NCBI GenBank assembly: GCA_903944895.1
Contig: CAJATL010000219.1
Coordinates: 1-64,000 of the forward strand
Origin: an uncultured Bacteroidota bacterium
GTDB taxonomy: Bacteria > Bacteroidota > Bacteroidia > Bacteroidales > 4484-276
DNA length: 64,000 nt
Direction of reading: 5' to 3'
The translations under genes and the position numbers were made by a program. The stretch's first letter is position 1, and each line of letters begins with the position of its first letter. Below are positions 17,444-25,654 of the stretch, in pieces. The notes beneath the pieces were generated by a model. That model searched no databases and had not been told where the DNA came from. It worked only from the letters and a program-made list of their open reading frames with translations.

Positions 17444-18511
17444 ATGAAGAAAACGATAATCTATTTAGGTGTAGCATTGGCAATAGTGGCCATCACGGTT
17501 TTTCAGCTTAAAAAAAATAAAGAAACCACCGTAAACAGGGTTTACCAGTATGATAAAGCGCAGGCCATTAATGTGCAGGCCATCACTTTGAAGCTGGAAA
17601 GTTTTAAGAACGATATTTCCTATACTGGAACTTTTGAACCCAACAAAGAAACAAAAGTCAGCGCGGATATTCAGGGGAGGATTAACGCTGTTTTGGTGGA
17701 TGTCGGAAGCACGGTGCGAAAAGGTCAGGCTTTGATTCAATTAGATAACTCATTGCTGAATCTTCAGTTGCAGTCCATCGAAATCCAGATTGAAGGATTG
17801 GAAGCGGATGTAAAACGTTACACTGTTCTTGCCAATGCCGAAGCCATCCAGGGTGTACAGTTGGAAAAGACCGAATTGGCTTTAAAATCGGCCAGGGTGC
17901 AAAAGGCAACGATAATGGAGCAAATCAATAAAACGACGATTACAGCACCTTTCAGCGGAATTGTAACCGCCAAGCCTACCGAAGAGGGAGCCTTCGCTGC
18001 ACCGGGTATTCCTTTGCTCCAAATCACGGATATCTCAAGCCTGAAGTTTACAGTAAATGTGCCCGAAAAAGAGTTAAGGCAGTTCGAAACCAATCAGCAA
18101 TACACTCTTTCAGCAGATGCTTATCCTGAAACGGTTTTGTGGGGAAAGGTAACCATGACGGGCAGCAAAGCAAATATGGGAAATAGTTTTCCGGTCCAAT
18201 TTTCGGTAAAAAATACCGCCGGTTTAGAAATCAAATCGGGGATGTTTGGCAATGTACTCCCAACAGCCATCGGGATGAAAAACGATCATGAAAAAAAGTT
18301 AATCATCCCGGCATCTTCAATCGTTGGAACCAACATTCAACCACAGGTTTATCTGATCAAAAATGGCAAAGCTATGCTTCAAAATATCACCACTTCAATC
18401 CGGTTTCAGAATAAAGTACAGGTATCAGGTGGTTTAACCGAAGGCGACGTAATTATAACCAACGGGTTTATCAATCTTTTTGATGGTGCAAATGTGACAA
18501 TCAGCAATTAA
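17444..18511 (+). CDS. RND efflux periplasmic adaptor (membrane fusion protein)
   Basis: 355 residues, with an N-terminal membrane anchor (IIYLGVALAIVAITVFQL). It has a typical biotinyl-lipoyl/barrel-sandwich segment (GTFEPNKETKVSADIQGRINAVLVDVGSTVRKGQALIQLD), a helical hairpin, and the second lipoyl half TITAPFSGIVTAKPTEEGAFAAPGIPLLQITD, then beta-barrel and membrane-proximal domains. It couples the inner-membrane pump to TolC. It lies 4 bp after tolC and 5 bp before the pump gene. Confidence 0.96.
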   Translation: MKKTIIYLGVALAIVAITVFQLKKNKETTVNRVYQYDKAQAINVQAITLKLESFKNDISYTGTFEPNKETKVSADIQGRINAVLVDVGSTVRKGQALIQLDNSLLNLQLQSIEIQIEGLEADVKRYTVLANAEAIQGVQLEKTELALKSARVQKATIMEQINKTTITAPFSGIVTAKPTEEGAFAAPGIPLLQITDISSLKFTVNVPEKELRQFETNQQYTLSADAYPETVLWGKVTMTGSKANMGNSFPVQFSVKNTAGLEIKSGMFGNVLPTAIGMKNDHEKKLIIPASSIVGTNIQPQVYLIKNGKAMLQNITTSIRFQNKVQVSGGLTEGDVIITNGFINLFDGANVTISN

Positions 18512-18516
18512 GCAAT

Positions 18517-21500
18517 ATGAATATTACAGAAATTTCAATCAAACGCCCATCTCTGATCATCGTTATTTTCAGCGTTTTCGCCTTGCTGGGGATCATCGGA
18601 TTTTCGAACCTTGGATACGAACTCTTGCCCGACTTCAACCAACCGGTGGTTGTAATAAAAACAATGTACCCTGGCGCCGAACCCAACGAAGTGGAGACTT
18701 CGGTTTCAAGGAAAATAGAGGATGCCTTATCGAATCTCGAAGGAGTTGATTATCTGGAGACCAAATCCATGCCCAACGCCTCGGTTATTATTGCCAATCT
18801 GAAATATGGAACCGATTTGAACATCGCCATGCAGGATGCCCAGCGCTATATCGACAATATCAAAAAAGACCTTCCGGCAGACATTTTAAGCCCTGTGATG
18901 AGCAAGGTTTCGCCCAACGATTTACCCATTATTTCGATAAGTGCAACAAGTAGTTTGCCTGCGACGGAATTTTATCAAAAAATGAAGGATGAATATCTTC
19001 CGCAAATTCAACAATTAAAGGGAGTAGCCGAAATTACACTACTTGGCGGCGAAGAACGCGAAATACAGGTGAAGGCCAATCAGGATAAACTGAAACTGTA
19101 TAAAATATCGCTTTATCAGGTTGTTGAAGCCATTAACCGCTCAGGCATTGATTTGCCTGCCGGGAAAGCGCAAACCGATAAAGAGAGCAATTCGGTGCGG
19201 TTAACCGGAAAATTTTCGACCGTAAACGACATCATGAATGTGCAGGTTGCTATGCCTGCGCCGGGAATGCCGGTTTATGTCAAAGATGTGGCCTCGGTTA
19301 TTGATGGGGTGAAAGAGATAAGTTCGGTAAGCCGGTACAACGGTGTAAACGGGATAGGCCTTTTGCTGAAGAAACAAGGCGATGCCAATGCTGTGGAAGT
19401 TTCAAAATTAGTTCACGCGAAACTTACCGAGATTGAAAACGCAAACTCGCTGTACGGAGTAAAATTTGTTGTTGCCGACGATTCAACCGACATGACCATT
19501 GCCGCGGTAAATTCGGTGGTTGACGACCTGATTCTGGCTGTAATCCTGGTTTCGCTGGTTATGTTCCTATTTTTGCGAAGCTACCGGAATTCGTTGATTG
19601 TATTAATCGCAATCCCAACTTCATTAATTACGGCCTTTGCTGTGATGTGGCTGATGGGCTTCACCTTAAACCTGATGACTTTGCTGGCCATGTCGTTAAT
19701 CATCGGAATTCTGGTTGACGATGCCATCGTCATTCTCGAAAACATCCAGCGGCACCTCGATATGGGAAAAGATAAACGGGATGCCGCTTTGGAAGGACGT
19801 ATGGAAATTGGGTTTTCGGCCATTTCGATTACCCTGGTTGATGTGGTCGTATTTCTGCCCATACTGTTTTTGCAGGTTTTTGTGGCCGATATGCTCAAAC
19901 AATTCTCCATCGTGGTAATAACCTCAACACTCACCAGCTTGTTGGTGGGATTTACCCTGGTGCCCTGGCTGGCTTCGCGGATTGGAAAAAAGGAAGATTT
20001 GCAACCCACCAACTTCATGAACCGGTTTCTGCTTTGGTTCGAGAAACAATTAACTGCCTTCATCGAATGGTACGGCCATCAGTTGGTTTGGGTTCTCAGC
20101 CATAAACTTATCTTTACAGCAATAGTTATTTTCCTTTTGGTAATGACGGGAGTCATGTTGAAGCAAGGAATAATCGGAAAAGAAATGATGTCAACAGGCG
20201 ACCAGGGAAAATTCCGTCTGAATCTGGAATATGATAAAACGACCACCGTTCAGGAAAACAACATCAGAACGCAACGGGTCGAAAACTTTATCCTTCAGCA
20301 ACCCGAAGTAGCCACACTATTCAGCAACATTGCCGGGCCTGGCACAGGCATCGGAAGTCTGGGAGTTGGCTCTTCCAATATATCGGAGTTTACCATTCAG
20401 TTGAAACCTGAAGAAGAAAGGAATATCAAAACAGAAGCATTTATGAAATCGCTTCGCGAAGCGCTGAAAAAGGAGTTTTCGGGTGTTAACTTTTCGATGG
20501 CAGTTTTAGGATTATTGCCAAAACAGGCGCCCATCAAAATAACCTTGAGCGGTAGCGATCTGAATTTGGTGATGAAAACCGGGGAAAATCTTAAAGCAGC
20601 TATCCAGGAAATACCTGGTGCCGATAATGTTCGGTTATCAGTGGAAGAAGGAAGTCCCGAATACAAGGTAATTCCTGATAAAGATAAAATGCAGCGGTTG
20701 GGATTAACAACGGCTTACGTAGGCTTAAATTTGAGAACGGCCTTTACCGGAAACGATGATGCCACATTAACCGAAAATGGAACCGAATATCCGGTGAGGA
20801 TCTGGTTAGATGACTTTGACAGGAAAAACTTTGAAGACGTGCAACGTATTTCCATTGTAAACCCAATGAACATCCCCATTGAAGTGTCTCAATTTGCGGT
20901 GGTGAAGCAGGATAATTCGCCTTCGTTGCTCGAAAGACTTGACAGGCAACCGTCGGTAACCATAACTTCCGAGTCGTTTGGCAGGCCATCGGGAACGCTT
21001 GCTGATGAAGCAATTGCCTTTCTGAAAACACAACCATTGCCCGAAGGTGTTAAATTAACCTGGGGTGCCGATATCAAAACCCAGGATGAAAGTTTCGGAG
21101 CTTTAGGCTCGGTTCTCATCATCTCATTTATCCTGATTTATCTGATTATGATTGCCCTTTATGATAGCTATATTTATCCGTTTGTGGCATTATTTGCCAT
21201 TCCGATGGCTGGCATTGGAGCTTTCCTGGCGTTAAATTTATCGTTAAACGACTTAACCCTTTTTGCGCAGTTGGGATTAATCATGCTCATGGGGCTGGTC
21301 ACAAAAAATGCCATCCTGATTGTAGATTTTACCAACCAGTTGAAATCGCAGGGAAAATATTTTAAAGATGCGTTAATCATTGCCGGTAAAGAGCGTATGC
21401 GCCCTATTTTGATGACCACACTTGCCATGGCTATCGGAATGTTGCCCATTGCATTGGCGCAGGGTACGGCCAGCGAATGGAAAAACGGCCTGGCATGGGT

Positions 21501-21618
21501 AATCATCGGAGGTTTATTGTCGTCAATGATTTTGACTGTTTATTTAGTCCCGATGGTTTATTATGTGGTTGATAGCATGAAAGAGAAAATCACATTACGA
21601 AGGGAAAAAACTAAATGA
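18517..21618 (+). CDS. RND (AcrB/HAE-1-like) multidrug efflux permease
   Basis: 1033 residues, canonical for the family. The N-terminal helix begins ISIKRPSLIIVIFSVFALLG. Two large periplasmic loops separate two six-helix bundles. The proton-relay aspartates are present in LVDDAIVILENIQR, and the lysine of the second bundle in GLVTKNAILIVDF. It exports hydrophobic compounds using the proton-motive force. The last four bases overlap the start of the downstream OMPLA-like gene (ATGA). Substrate range cannot be read from sequence. Confidence 0.97.
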   Translation: MNITEISIKRPSLIIVIFSVFALLGIIGFSNLGYELLPDFNQPVVVIKTMYPGAEPNEVETSVSRKIEDALSNLEGVDYLETKSMPNASVIIANLKYGTDLNIAMQDAQRYIDNIKKDLPADILSPVMSKVSPNDLPIISISATSSLPATEFYQKMKDEYLPQIQQLKGVAEITLLGGEEREIQVKANQDKLKLYKISLYQVVEAINRSGIDLPAGKAQTDKESNSVRLTGKFSTVNDIMNVQVAMPAPGMPVYVKDVASVIDGVKEISSVSRYNGVNGIGLLLKKQGDANAVEVSKLVHAKLTEIENANSLYGVKFVVADDSTDMTIAAVNSVVDDLILAVILVSLVMFLFLRSYRNSLIVLIAIPTSLITAFAVMWLMGFTLNLMTLLAMSLIIGILVDDAIVILENIQRHLDMGKDKRDAALEGRMEIGFSAISITLVDVVVFLPILFLQVFVADMLKQFSIVVITSTLTSLLVGFTLVPWLASRIGKKEDLQPTNFMNRFLLWFEKQLTAFIEWYGHQLVWVLSHKLIFTAIVIFLLVMTGVMLKQGIIGKEMMSTGDQGKFRLNLEYDKTTTVQENNIRTQRVENFILQQPEVATLFSNIAGPGTGIGSLGVGSSNISEFTIQLKPEEERNIKTEAFMKSLREALKKEFSGVNFSMAVLGLLPKQAPIKITLSGSDLNLVMKTGENLKAAIQEIPGADNVRLSVEEGSPEYKVIPDKDKMQRLGLTTAYVGLNLRTAFTGNDDATLTENGTEYPVRIWLDDFDRKNFEDVQRISIVNPMNIPIEVSQFAVVKQDNSPSLLERLDRQPSVTITSESFGRPSGTLADEAIAFLKTQPLPEGVKLTWGADIKTQDESFGALGSVLIISFILIYLIMIALYDSYIYPFVALFAIPMAGIGAFLALNLSLNDLTLFAQLGLIMLMGLVTKNAILIVDFTNQLKSQGKYFKDALIIAGKERMRPILMTTLAMAIGMLPIALAQGTASEWKNGLAWVIIGGLLSSMILTVYLVPMVYYVVDSMKEKITLRREKTK

Positions 21619-22523
21619 AGAAAACAATCCTGATTCTTCAGTCGGTTTTGGCCATCGTGCTTTTTTCTTCATTTAGCATTCAAAAGCAGGAAAAAGATTC
21701 CCTACCCCAGATTGGGCTTTCGGTAATTTCGCAGGTAAATCAGGGTAATAGCTATATTACTTTTCCTACCGACATTGGTAACCTTGAACCACTTTGGTTT
21801 GAAGCGAATTTAATCCCGAATTTTTATATCAGGGAAAGTAAAAATTCGCGATTAATCGGAGTTTTAACACCTCAGATTATTATCAGAATGTATCAGGAAG
21901 AATCGTTTCCGGTGCGCACTCCCAGCTATATGCCACAAATTACGATGTATTATCTTTTTAAGAAAAAGGAACCTTTGGTAACCCGAAGCATTTTTTTGCG
22001 GTTTGCGCATCATTCCAACGGTCAGGATGGAAGTTTTTATTTGGAAAACGGTGAGCTAAACCTAAAATCCGGCGATTTTGCAACCAACTACATCGAGCCT
22101 GGTTTTATTCTGACAAATGTAAATAAACGATTTAATGCTTATCAGTTTTTCAAAACTTCGCTCGAAATCCATCCGCCCGGCATGAGCAGCGATGAGCTCG
22201 ATGGTATTTACAGCAACATCCGTTGGCACAATGCGGTTTCGATATTTAAAGTTCCCGCCAAAAATGACAGCTTCTCCCAAAAAAATGCAACTATCTCGGT
22301 CAAAGGTGAAATTACCTGGATGTTTGGCCAGGTGAATGATTGGAGCGCGCTTTCGGCTGAAAGACTCAATCTTGCTTTGACCTTTTTCTACCATCCTGTA
22401 TTTTTGGAAGACATCGGATTCTTCGTCCGGTATTATCATGGATTGGATTATTACAACATGTATTTCAGCCACGGTCTTGATGTTCTGCGGTTTGGAATTA
22501 TGACCGAAAAATTACGGTTTTGA
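21615..22523 (+). CDS. OMPLA-like outer-membrane protein (putative phospholipase A1)
   Basis: 302 residues with a signal peptide (MKKTILILQSVLAIVLFSSFS) and barrel-like strands. The segment LRFAHHSNGQDGSF resembles the catalytic H-x-S-N region of outer-membrane phospholipase A (HQSNGRS in E. coli PldA). The C-terminal FVRYYHGLDYYNMYFSHGLDVLRFGI resembles the PldA end motif GYGESLIDYN...IG. It overlaps the RND gene by 4 bp, so it belongs to the same operon. The family is usually annotated as phospholipase A1; whether this protein is enzymatic or a structural barrel is inference. Confidence 0.6.
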   Translation: MKKTILILQSVLAIVLFSSFSIQKQEKDSLPQIGLSVISQVNQGNSYITFPTDIGNLEPLWFEANLIPNFYIRESKNSRLIGVLTPQIIIRMYQEESFPVRTPSYMPQITMYYLFKKKEPLVTRSIFLRFAHHSNGQDGSFYLENGELNLKSGDFATNYIEPGFILTNVNKRFNAYQFFKTSLEIHPPGMSSDELDGIYSNIRWHNAVSIFKVPAKNDSFSQKNATISVKGEITWMFGQVNDWSALSAERLNLALTFFYHPVFLEDIGFFVRYYHGLDYYNMYFSHGLDVLRFGIMTEKLRF

Positions 22524-22565
22524 GACTACTTCAGCCAGATTACTAAACCAAATTTTGACAATGCA

Positions 22566-22955
22566 ATGAAAAACCACGATTTAAAAACAGAAGATCAAAT
22601 ATTCGCGACAGCCTGTAACGTGTTTCTTCGTTACGGCTTTCACGGCACAAAAACCCGGCAAATTGCATTCAGCGCTGGTGTAAATATTTCGCTCATTCAT
22701 TATTATTTCAGAACAAAGGAACGGCTTTATGCAAAAGTAATCGAACATCTTTTTGAACGTATCCTGAACGAACCATTCAAATTGTCAGGTGAAGAAACAG
22801 CCGAAACTGCCTGGTTTTTCAGCACCGAATTTTATAACAACAAAATGCTATTCGAAAAGGCAGTTTTTAGTATTTATGGAAATGATGCTCTTAAAAAGAT
22901 TTCAAAAATCAGGAATTGGCTGGGATCAGCCGGTTTTGTAAATGCGGTTCAATGA
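22566..22955 (+). CDS. Short TetR family regulator
   Basis: 129 residues, well below the 180-210 usual for TetR proteins. The HTH is intact: ATACNVFLRYGFHGTKTRQIAFSAGVNISLIHYYFRTKERLYAKVI. Only about 75 residues of the helical effector domain follow, so the C-terminal half is missing. The stop codon overlaps the next gene's start (ATGA), which argues for a functional operon position rather than random decay. It may be a truncated regulator that still binds DNA. No GAATATTC palindrome lies near its start. Confidence 0.75.
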   Translation: MKNHDLKTEDQIFATACNVFLRYGFHGTKTRQIAFSAGVNISLIHYYFRTKERLYAKVIEHLFERILNEPFKLSGEETAETAWFFSTEFYNNKMLFEKAVFSIYGNDALKKISKIRNWLGSAGFVNAVQ

Positions 22956-23770
22956 AAACGAAAATGATGCAGCCCAAATTTATGTTTTTTATCTTCATTT
23001 CATTAATAACAGTTGGATGCGAAAACACATTTGATTATTCGCCATACGCTATTGATTTTAGCGAAGAAAACAGGAATGTTAACCAAAAGAACATCGAAAA
23101 ATTAATGGCCACCGAATGTGATGATACGCTTACAATTGCATTTACAGGCGACACACACAACTTCTTTGATGAAACCGAACTATTTGTTGGAAAAGTAAAT
23201 CAAAATCCGGCTATAGATTTTGTGATCCATGTTGGCGACATTGCAGATTTTGGTTTGCCGAAGCAATTTTTGTGGGGAAATTCGATGTTGTCAAAACTGG
23301 CAGTTCCATACTTTGTTGTCATCGGAAATCACGATTTGATTGGCAATGGGTCAGAGGCGTATCTGGAAATGTTTGGGGCATTTGATTACAGTTTTATTTA
23401 CAACAAAATAAAATTCGTATTTATCAACACCAACAGCCTCGAGTTTGAATATTGCGGAACCGTTCCAGACATTCGATGGCTTGAGGGGCAGCTTATCCCG
23501 ACCGAAGATTTTACCAAGGCGATTGTCATTTTTCATACTCCACCTTCAGATATTGGATTTGATGCTACGCTGTCCGATGATTTTCATCACACACTGGGGC
23601 TTTATCACAATGTACTTTTTGTCGTTCACGGGCATCTTCATCACCACGAAATTTATTATCCTTTCGAAGGTAATCTCACTTATGTTAACGTTTACGGCGC
23701 CGAACATAATAAGTTCAATGTCATCCAAATATCAGAAAGCTCCTATGAAATTGAAACCATCGGATTTTAA
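22952..23770 (+). CDS. Metallophosphoesterase lipoprotein
   Basis: About 272 residues from the ATG at 22952, which overlaps the preceding stop and gives a lipoprotein signal (FMFFIFISLITVGC). The calcineurin-like core is complete: GDTH, HVGDIADFG, GNHDLIG, FHTPP and HGHLHHHE supply the two-metal ligands. It probably sits in the periplasm anchored to a membrane. The substrate (phosphomonoester, phosphodiester or phospholipid headgroup) is unknown. Its position behind an OMPLA-like gene makes lipid or envelope metabolism a reasonable guess. Confidence 0.85.
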   Translation: MKTKMMQPKFMFFIFISLITVGCENTFDYSPYAIDFSEENRNVNQKNIEKLMATECDDTLTIAFTGDTHNFFDETELFVGKVNQNPAIDFVIHVGDIADFGLPKQFLWGNSMLSKLAVPYFVVIGNHDLIGNGSEAYLEMFGAFDYSFIYNKIKFVFINTNSLEFEYCGTVPDIRWLEGQLIPTEDFTKAIVIFHTPPSDIGFDATLSDDFHHTLGLYHNVLFVVHGHLHHHEIYYPFEGNLTYVNVYGAEHNKFNVIQISESSYEIETIGF

Positions 23771-24371
23771 AATTCTGGTTGTGATCTTCTTCCTTTTGCT
23801 CTGTGTTATTCCCTGGACACTTGGCCAGACAAGGCAAAGGACAGATTCGGTAAAGTACAAAAGATTTTTACCCGATTATGTAAAGATGCAATTTGCCGGC
23901 GGCATTGGATTTTTGTCTCCGGGAGTGGGATATTCGTTTTTTAAACAACGATTTGAAGTGTCATGTTTTTATGGATATGTTCCGGAATTCGTTTCAGCCG
24001 ACGATTTGCACAGCGTCAGTCTGCAATTAACCGCAAAATTTTTCCGCTTTAATGCAGGCAAAAATATCGAAGTTGTCCCTTTAAATATTGGATGGTTTAT
24101 TCACCATACTTTTGGTCACGAATACTGGATAAAATTACCTTCCTATTATCCTGATGAATATTACTGGTGGTCGCCGGGTCGAAACTCGGGTGTTTTTGTT
24201 GGTGGAGAAGTAAAAACCAGGTTTTTGGGCAATAAAACTCCGGCATCAGGAACGGCTTTTTACGTTCGGGTTGGGAGCCGGGGATTATACATTGCAAGTA
24301 AATTTGGAAACGCCTCAATCCCTTTGAGCGACATTATCGAATTTGGTTTTGGAGTTTCAGTTTACAGATGA
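23745..24371 (+). CDS. Unknown outer-membrane beta-barrel-like protein
   Basis: About 208 residues. The track ORF begins at 23445 inside the phosphoesterase gene in another frame; the ATG at 23745 gives a signal peptide (ILVVIFFLLLCVIPWTLGQ). The mature part has alternating strands (VKMQFAGGIGFLSPGVGYSFF, FEVSCFYGYVPEF, EFGFGVSVY) and ends in a barrel-like aromatic residue before Arg, as in small Bacteroidota outer-membrane proteins. It overlaps the phosphoesterase gene by 26 bp. I do not recognise a specific family. Confidence 0.65.
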   Translation: MKLKPSDFKILVVIFFLLLCVIPWTLGQTRQRTDSVKYKRFLPDYVKMQFAGGIGFLSPGVGYSFFKQRFEVSCFYGYVPEFVSADDLHSVSLQLTAKFFRFNAGKNIEVVPLNIGWFIHHTFGHEYWIKLPSYYPDEYYWWSPGRNSGVFVGGEVKTRFLGNKTPASGTAFYVRVGSRGLYIASKFGNASIPLSDIIEFGFGVSVYR

Positions 24372-24607
24372 TACATTCCCGGAAAGTCAGAAACAATGCA
24401 AAAGACTCAAAATCTAAGCAAAAAACCATCTGAAATATAGAACCGTCACCCTTCATGAAATTTACCGGCTTTTAAGCAGTGGCTAAAGCCCTGAATATCA
24501 CGTGCATCAATTGCCCCGCCCTTAAGGGGGCAATTGAAAATCAAGCTTTTACTGGGCTTTAGCCCAAAATTACAAGTTTTTTGATTGGACTCATTATTTG
24601 AAATAAA
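24372..24607. repeat. Intergenic hairpin element (24481-24565)
   Basis: Arms GGCTAAAGCCC (24481-24491) and GGGCTTTAGCC (24554-24564) are perfect inverted repeats. Between them CAATTGCCCC (24508-24517) and GGGGCAATTG (24527-24536) form a 10-bp stem. It has the same nested design as the larger elements at 14.7 and 37.7 kb. No gene is seen. Confidence 0.65.
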
Positions 24608-24638
24608 TTTGGTAATCTGAATTTTCGTTTTAACTTTG
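24608..24638 (+). promoter_or_regulatory. Consensus Bacteroidota promoter
   Basis: TTTG (24608-24611), exactly 19 bases, then TAACTTTG (24631-24638): a full match to TTTG-N19-TAnnTTTG, 30 bases before the start at 24668. It should drive the membrane protein/regulator/DUF4153/rlmF group. Confidence 0.75.
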
Positions 24639-24667
24639 CCGCTCAAAGTACTTTTAATTTCAAATTA

Positions 24668-25306
24668 ATGAATAAACAACAAGAACAGTTGGAAACGCTC
24701 CGGGAAATACGGTCATTAATGGAACGTTCGTCCCGGTTTTTATCACTGAGCGGACTTTCGGGAGCAATAGCCGGAGTAGCGGCCATTACAGGGGTTGTGG
24801 CAGCCTATATATTTCTTGGCCTTTCACCGGATGAACCCGGATACTATGAATTTGCAGTTGAAGAAAACGGCAAACCCAATCCAGCTTTTTACACCTTCCT
24901 GTCGATCGATTTTATCAGTGTATTAATTGTTTCACTGCTTGCAGCCAGCCTGCTGACGATAAGAAAAGCCAGAAAACAACGACAGCCGGTCTGGGATGCT
25001 TTGGCGAAACGCCTTGTAGTAAATATGGCAATTCCGCTGGCAACGGGAGGCATCTTTTGCCTGATGCTCCTCTACCATGGCCAAATCGCTTTTGTTGCTC
25101 CCGCCACTTTAATTTTTTACGGGCTGGCGCTGTTCAATGCCGGCAAATACACCATAAACGACATCCGTTACCTCGGCGTTTTCGAAATCATTACCGGCCT
25201 GGGAGCATCTTTTGCTGTCGAATATGGCCTCCTGTTCTGGGCATTTGGTTTCGGGATTCTCCACATTATTTACGGAATCGCCATGTATCTTAAATATGAG
25301 AAGTGA
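24668..25306 (+). CDS. Unknown membrane protein paired with winged-helix regulator
   Basis: 212 residues. A short cytosolic N-terminal coiled region (QEQLETLREIRSLMERSSRF) is followed by about six hydrophobic helices, the first being LSGLSGAIAGVAAITGVVAAYIFLGL. No catalytic motif is visible. Its stop codon overlaps the GTG start of a small winged-helix gene, so the two are translationally coupled. This pairing recurs in Bacteroidota; its function is unknown. A membrane partner that senses a signal for the regulator is one possibility. Confidence 0.75.
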   Translation: MNKQQEQLETLREIRSLMERSSRFLSLSGLSGAIAGVAAITGVVAAYIFLGLSPDEPGYYEFAVEENGKPNPAFYTFLSIDFISVLIVSLLAASLLTIRKARKQRQPVWDALAKRLVVNMAIPLATGGIFCLMLLYHGQIAFVAPATLIFYGLALFNAGKYTINDIRYLGVFEIITGLGASFAVEYGLLFWAFGFGILHIIYGIAMYLKYEK

Positions 25307-25602
25307 AAAATTTCATCGCAAATTTAAATAAGGCTTTCGAAAGCAGGGTGCGGCTGGGCATTATGTCGCTTCTGATGGTTAACGACTTCGTGGATTTTGG
25401 AACACTGAAGGAGCAACTTCAGATTACCGACGGCAACCTGGCAAGCCACATCAATGCACTCGAAAAACTGCATTATATTGAGATCAGAAAGCAGTTTGTC
25501 GGGAAAAAACCAAATACCTCATTCGCTGCATCAGTTGAAGGCAAAAAAGCATTCAGTGAACATCTCGATGCACTCGAAAAACTGATCAACCAATCGAACT
25601 AA
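25303..25602 (+). CDS. Winged-helix transcriptional regulator
   Basis: 99 residues starting at a GTG that overlaps the upstream stop (GTGA). The HTH/wing is clear: VRLGIMSLLMVNDFVDFGTLKEQLQITDGNLASHINALEKLHYIEIRKQFVGKKPNTSFAASVEGKKAF. It resembles the compact MarR/ArsR-like 'transcriptional regulator' family common in this phylum. It probably regulates its own operon. No ligand domain is present, so sensing may depend on the membrane partner upstream. Confidence 0.88.
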   Translation: MKNFIANLNKAFESRVRLGIMSLLMVNDFVDFGTLKEQLQITDGNLASHINALEKLHYIEIRKQFVGKKPNTSFAASVEGKKAFSEHLDALEKLINQSN

Positions 25603-25654
25603 GATTTTTTTACAGATTCACTTTTATAAAAAGGTTCTTTTAAAATAAATCGTT

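Noticed and set aside
23445-24371. 308-aa ORF as drawn in the track
   Set aside because: The first 100 codons lie inside the phosphoesterase gene in another frame. The signal peptide begins at 23745.
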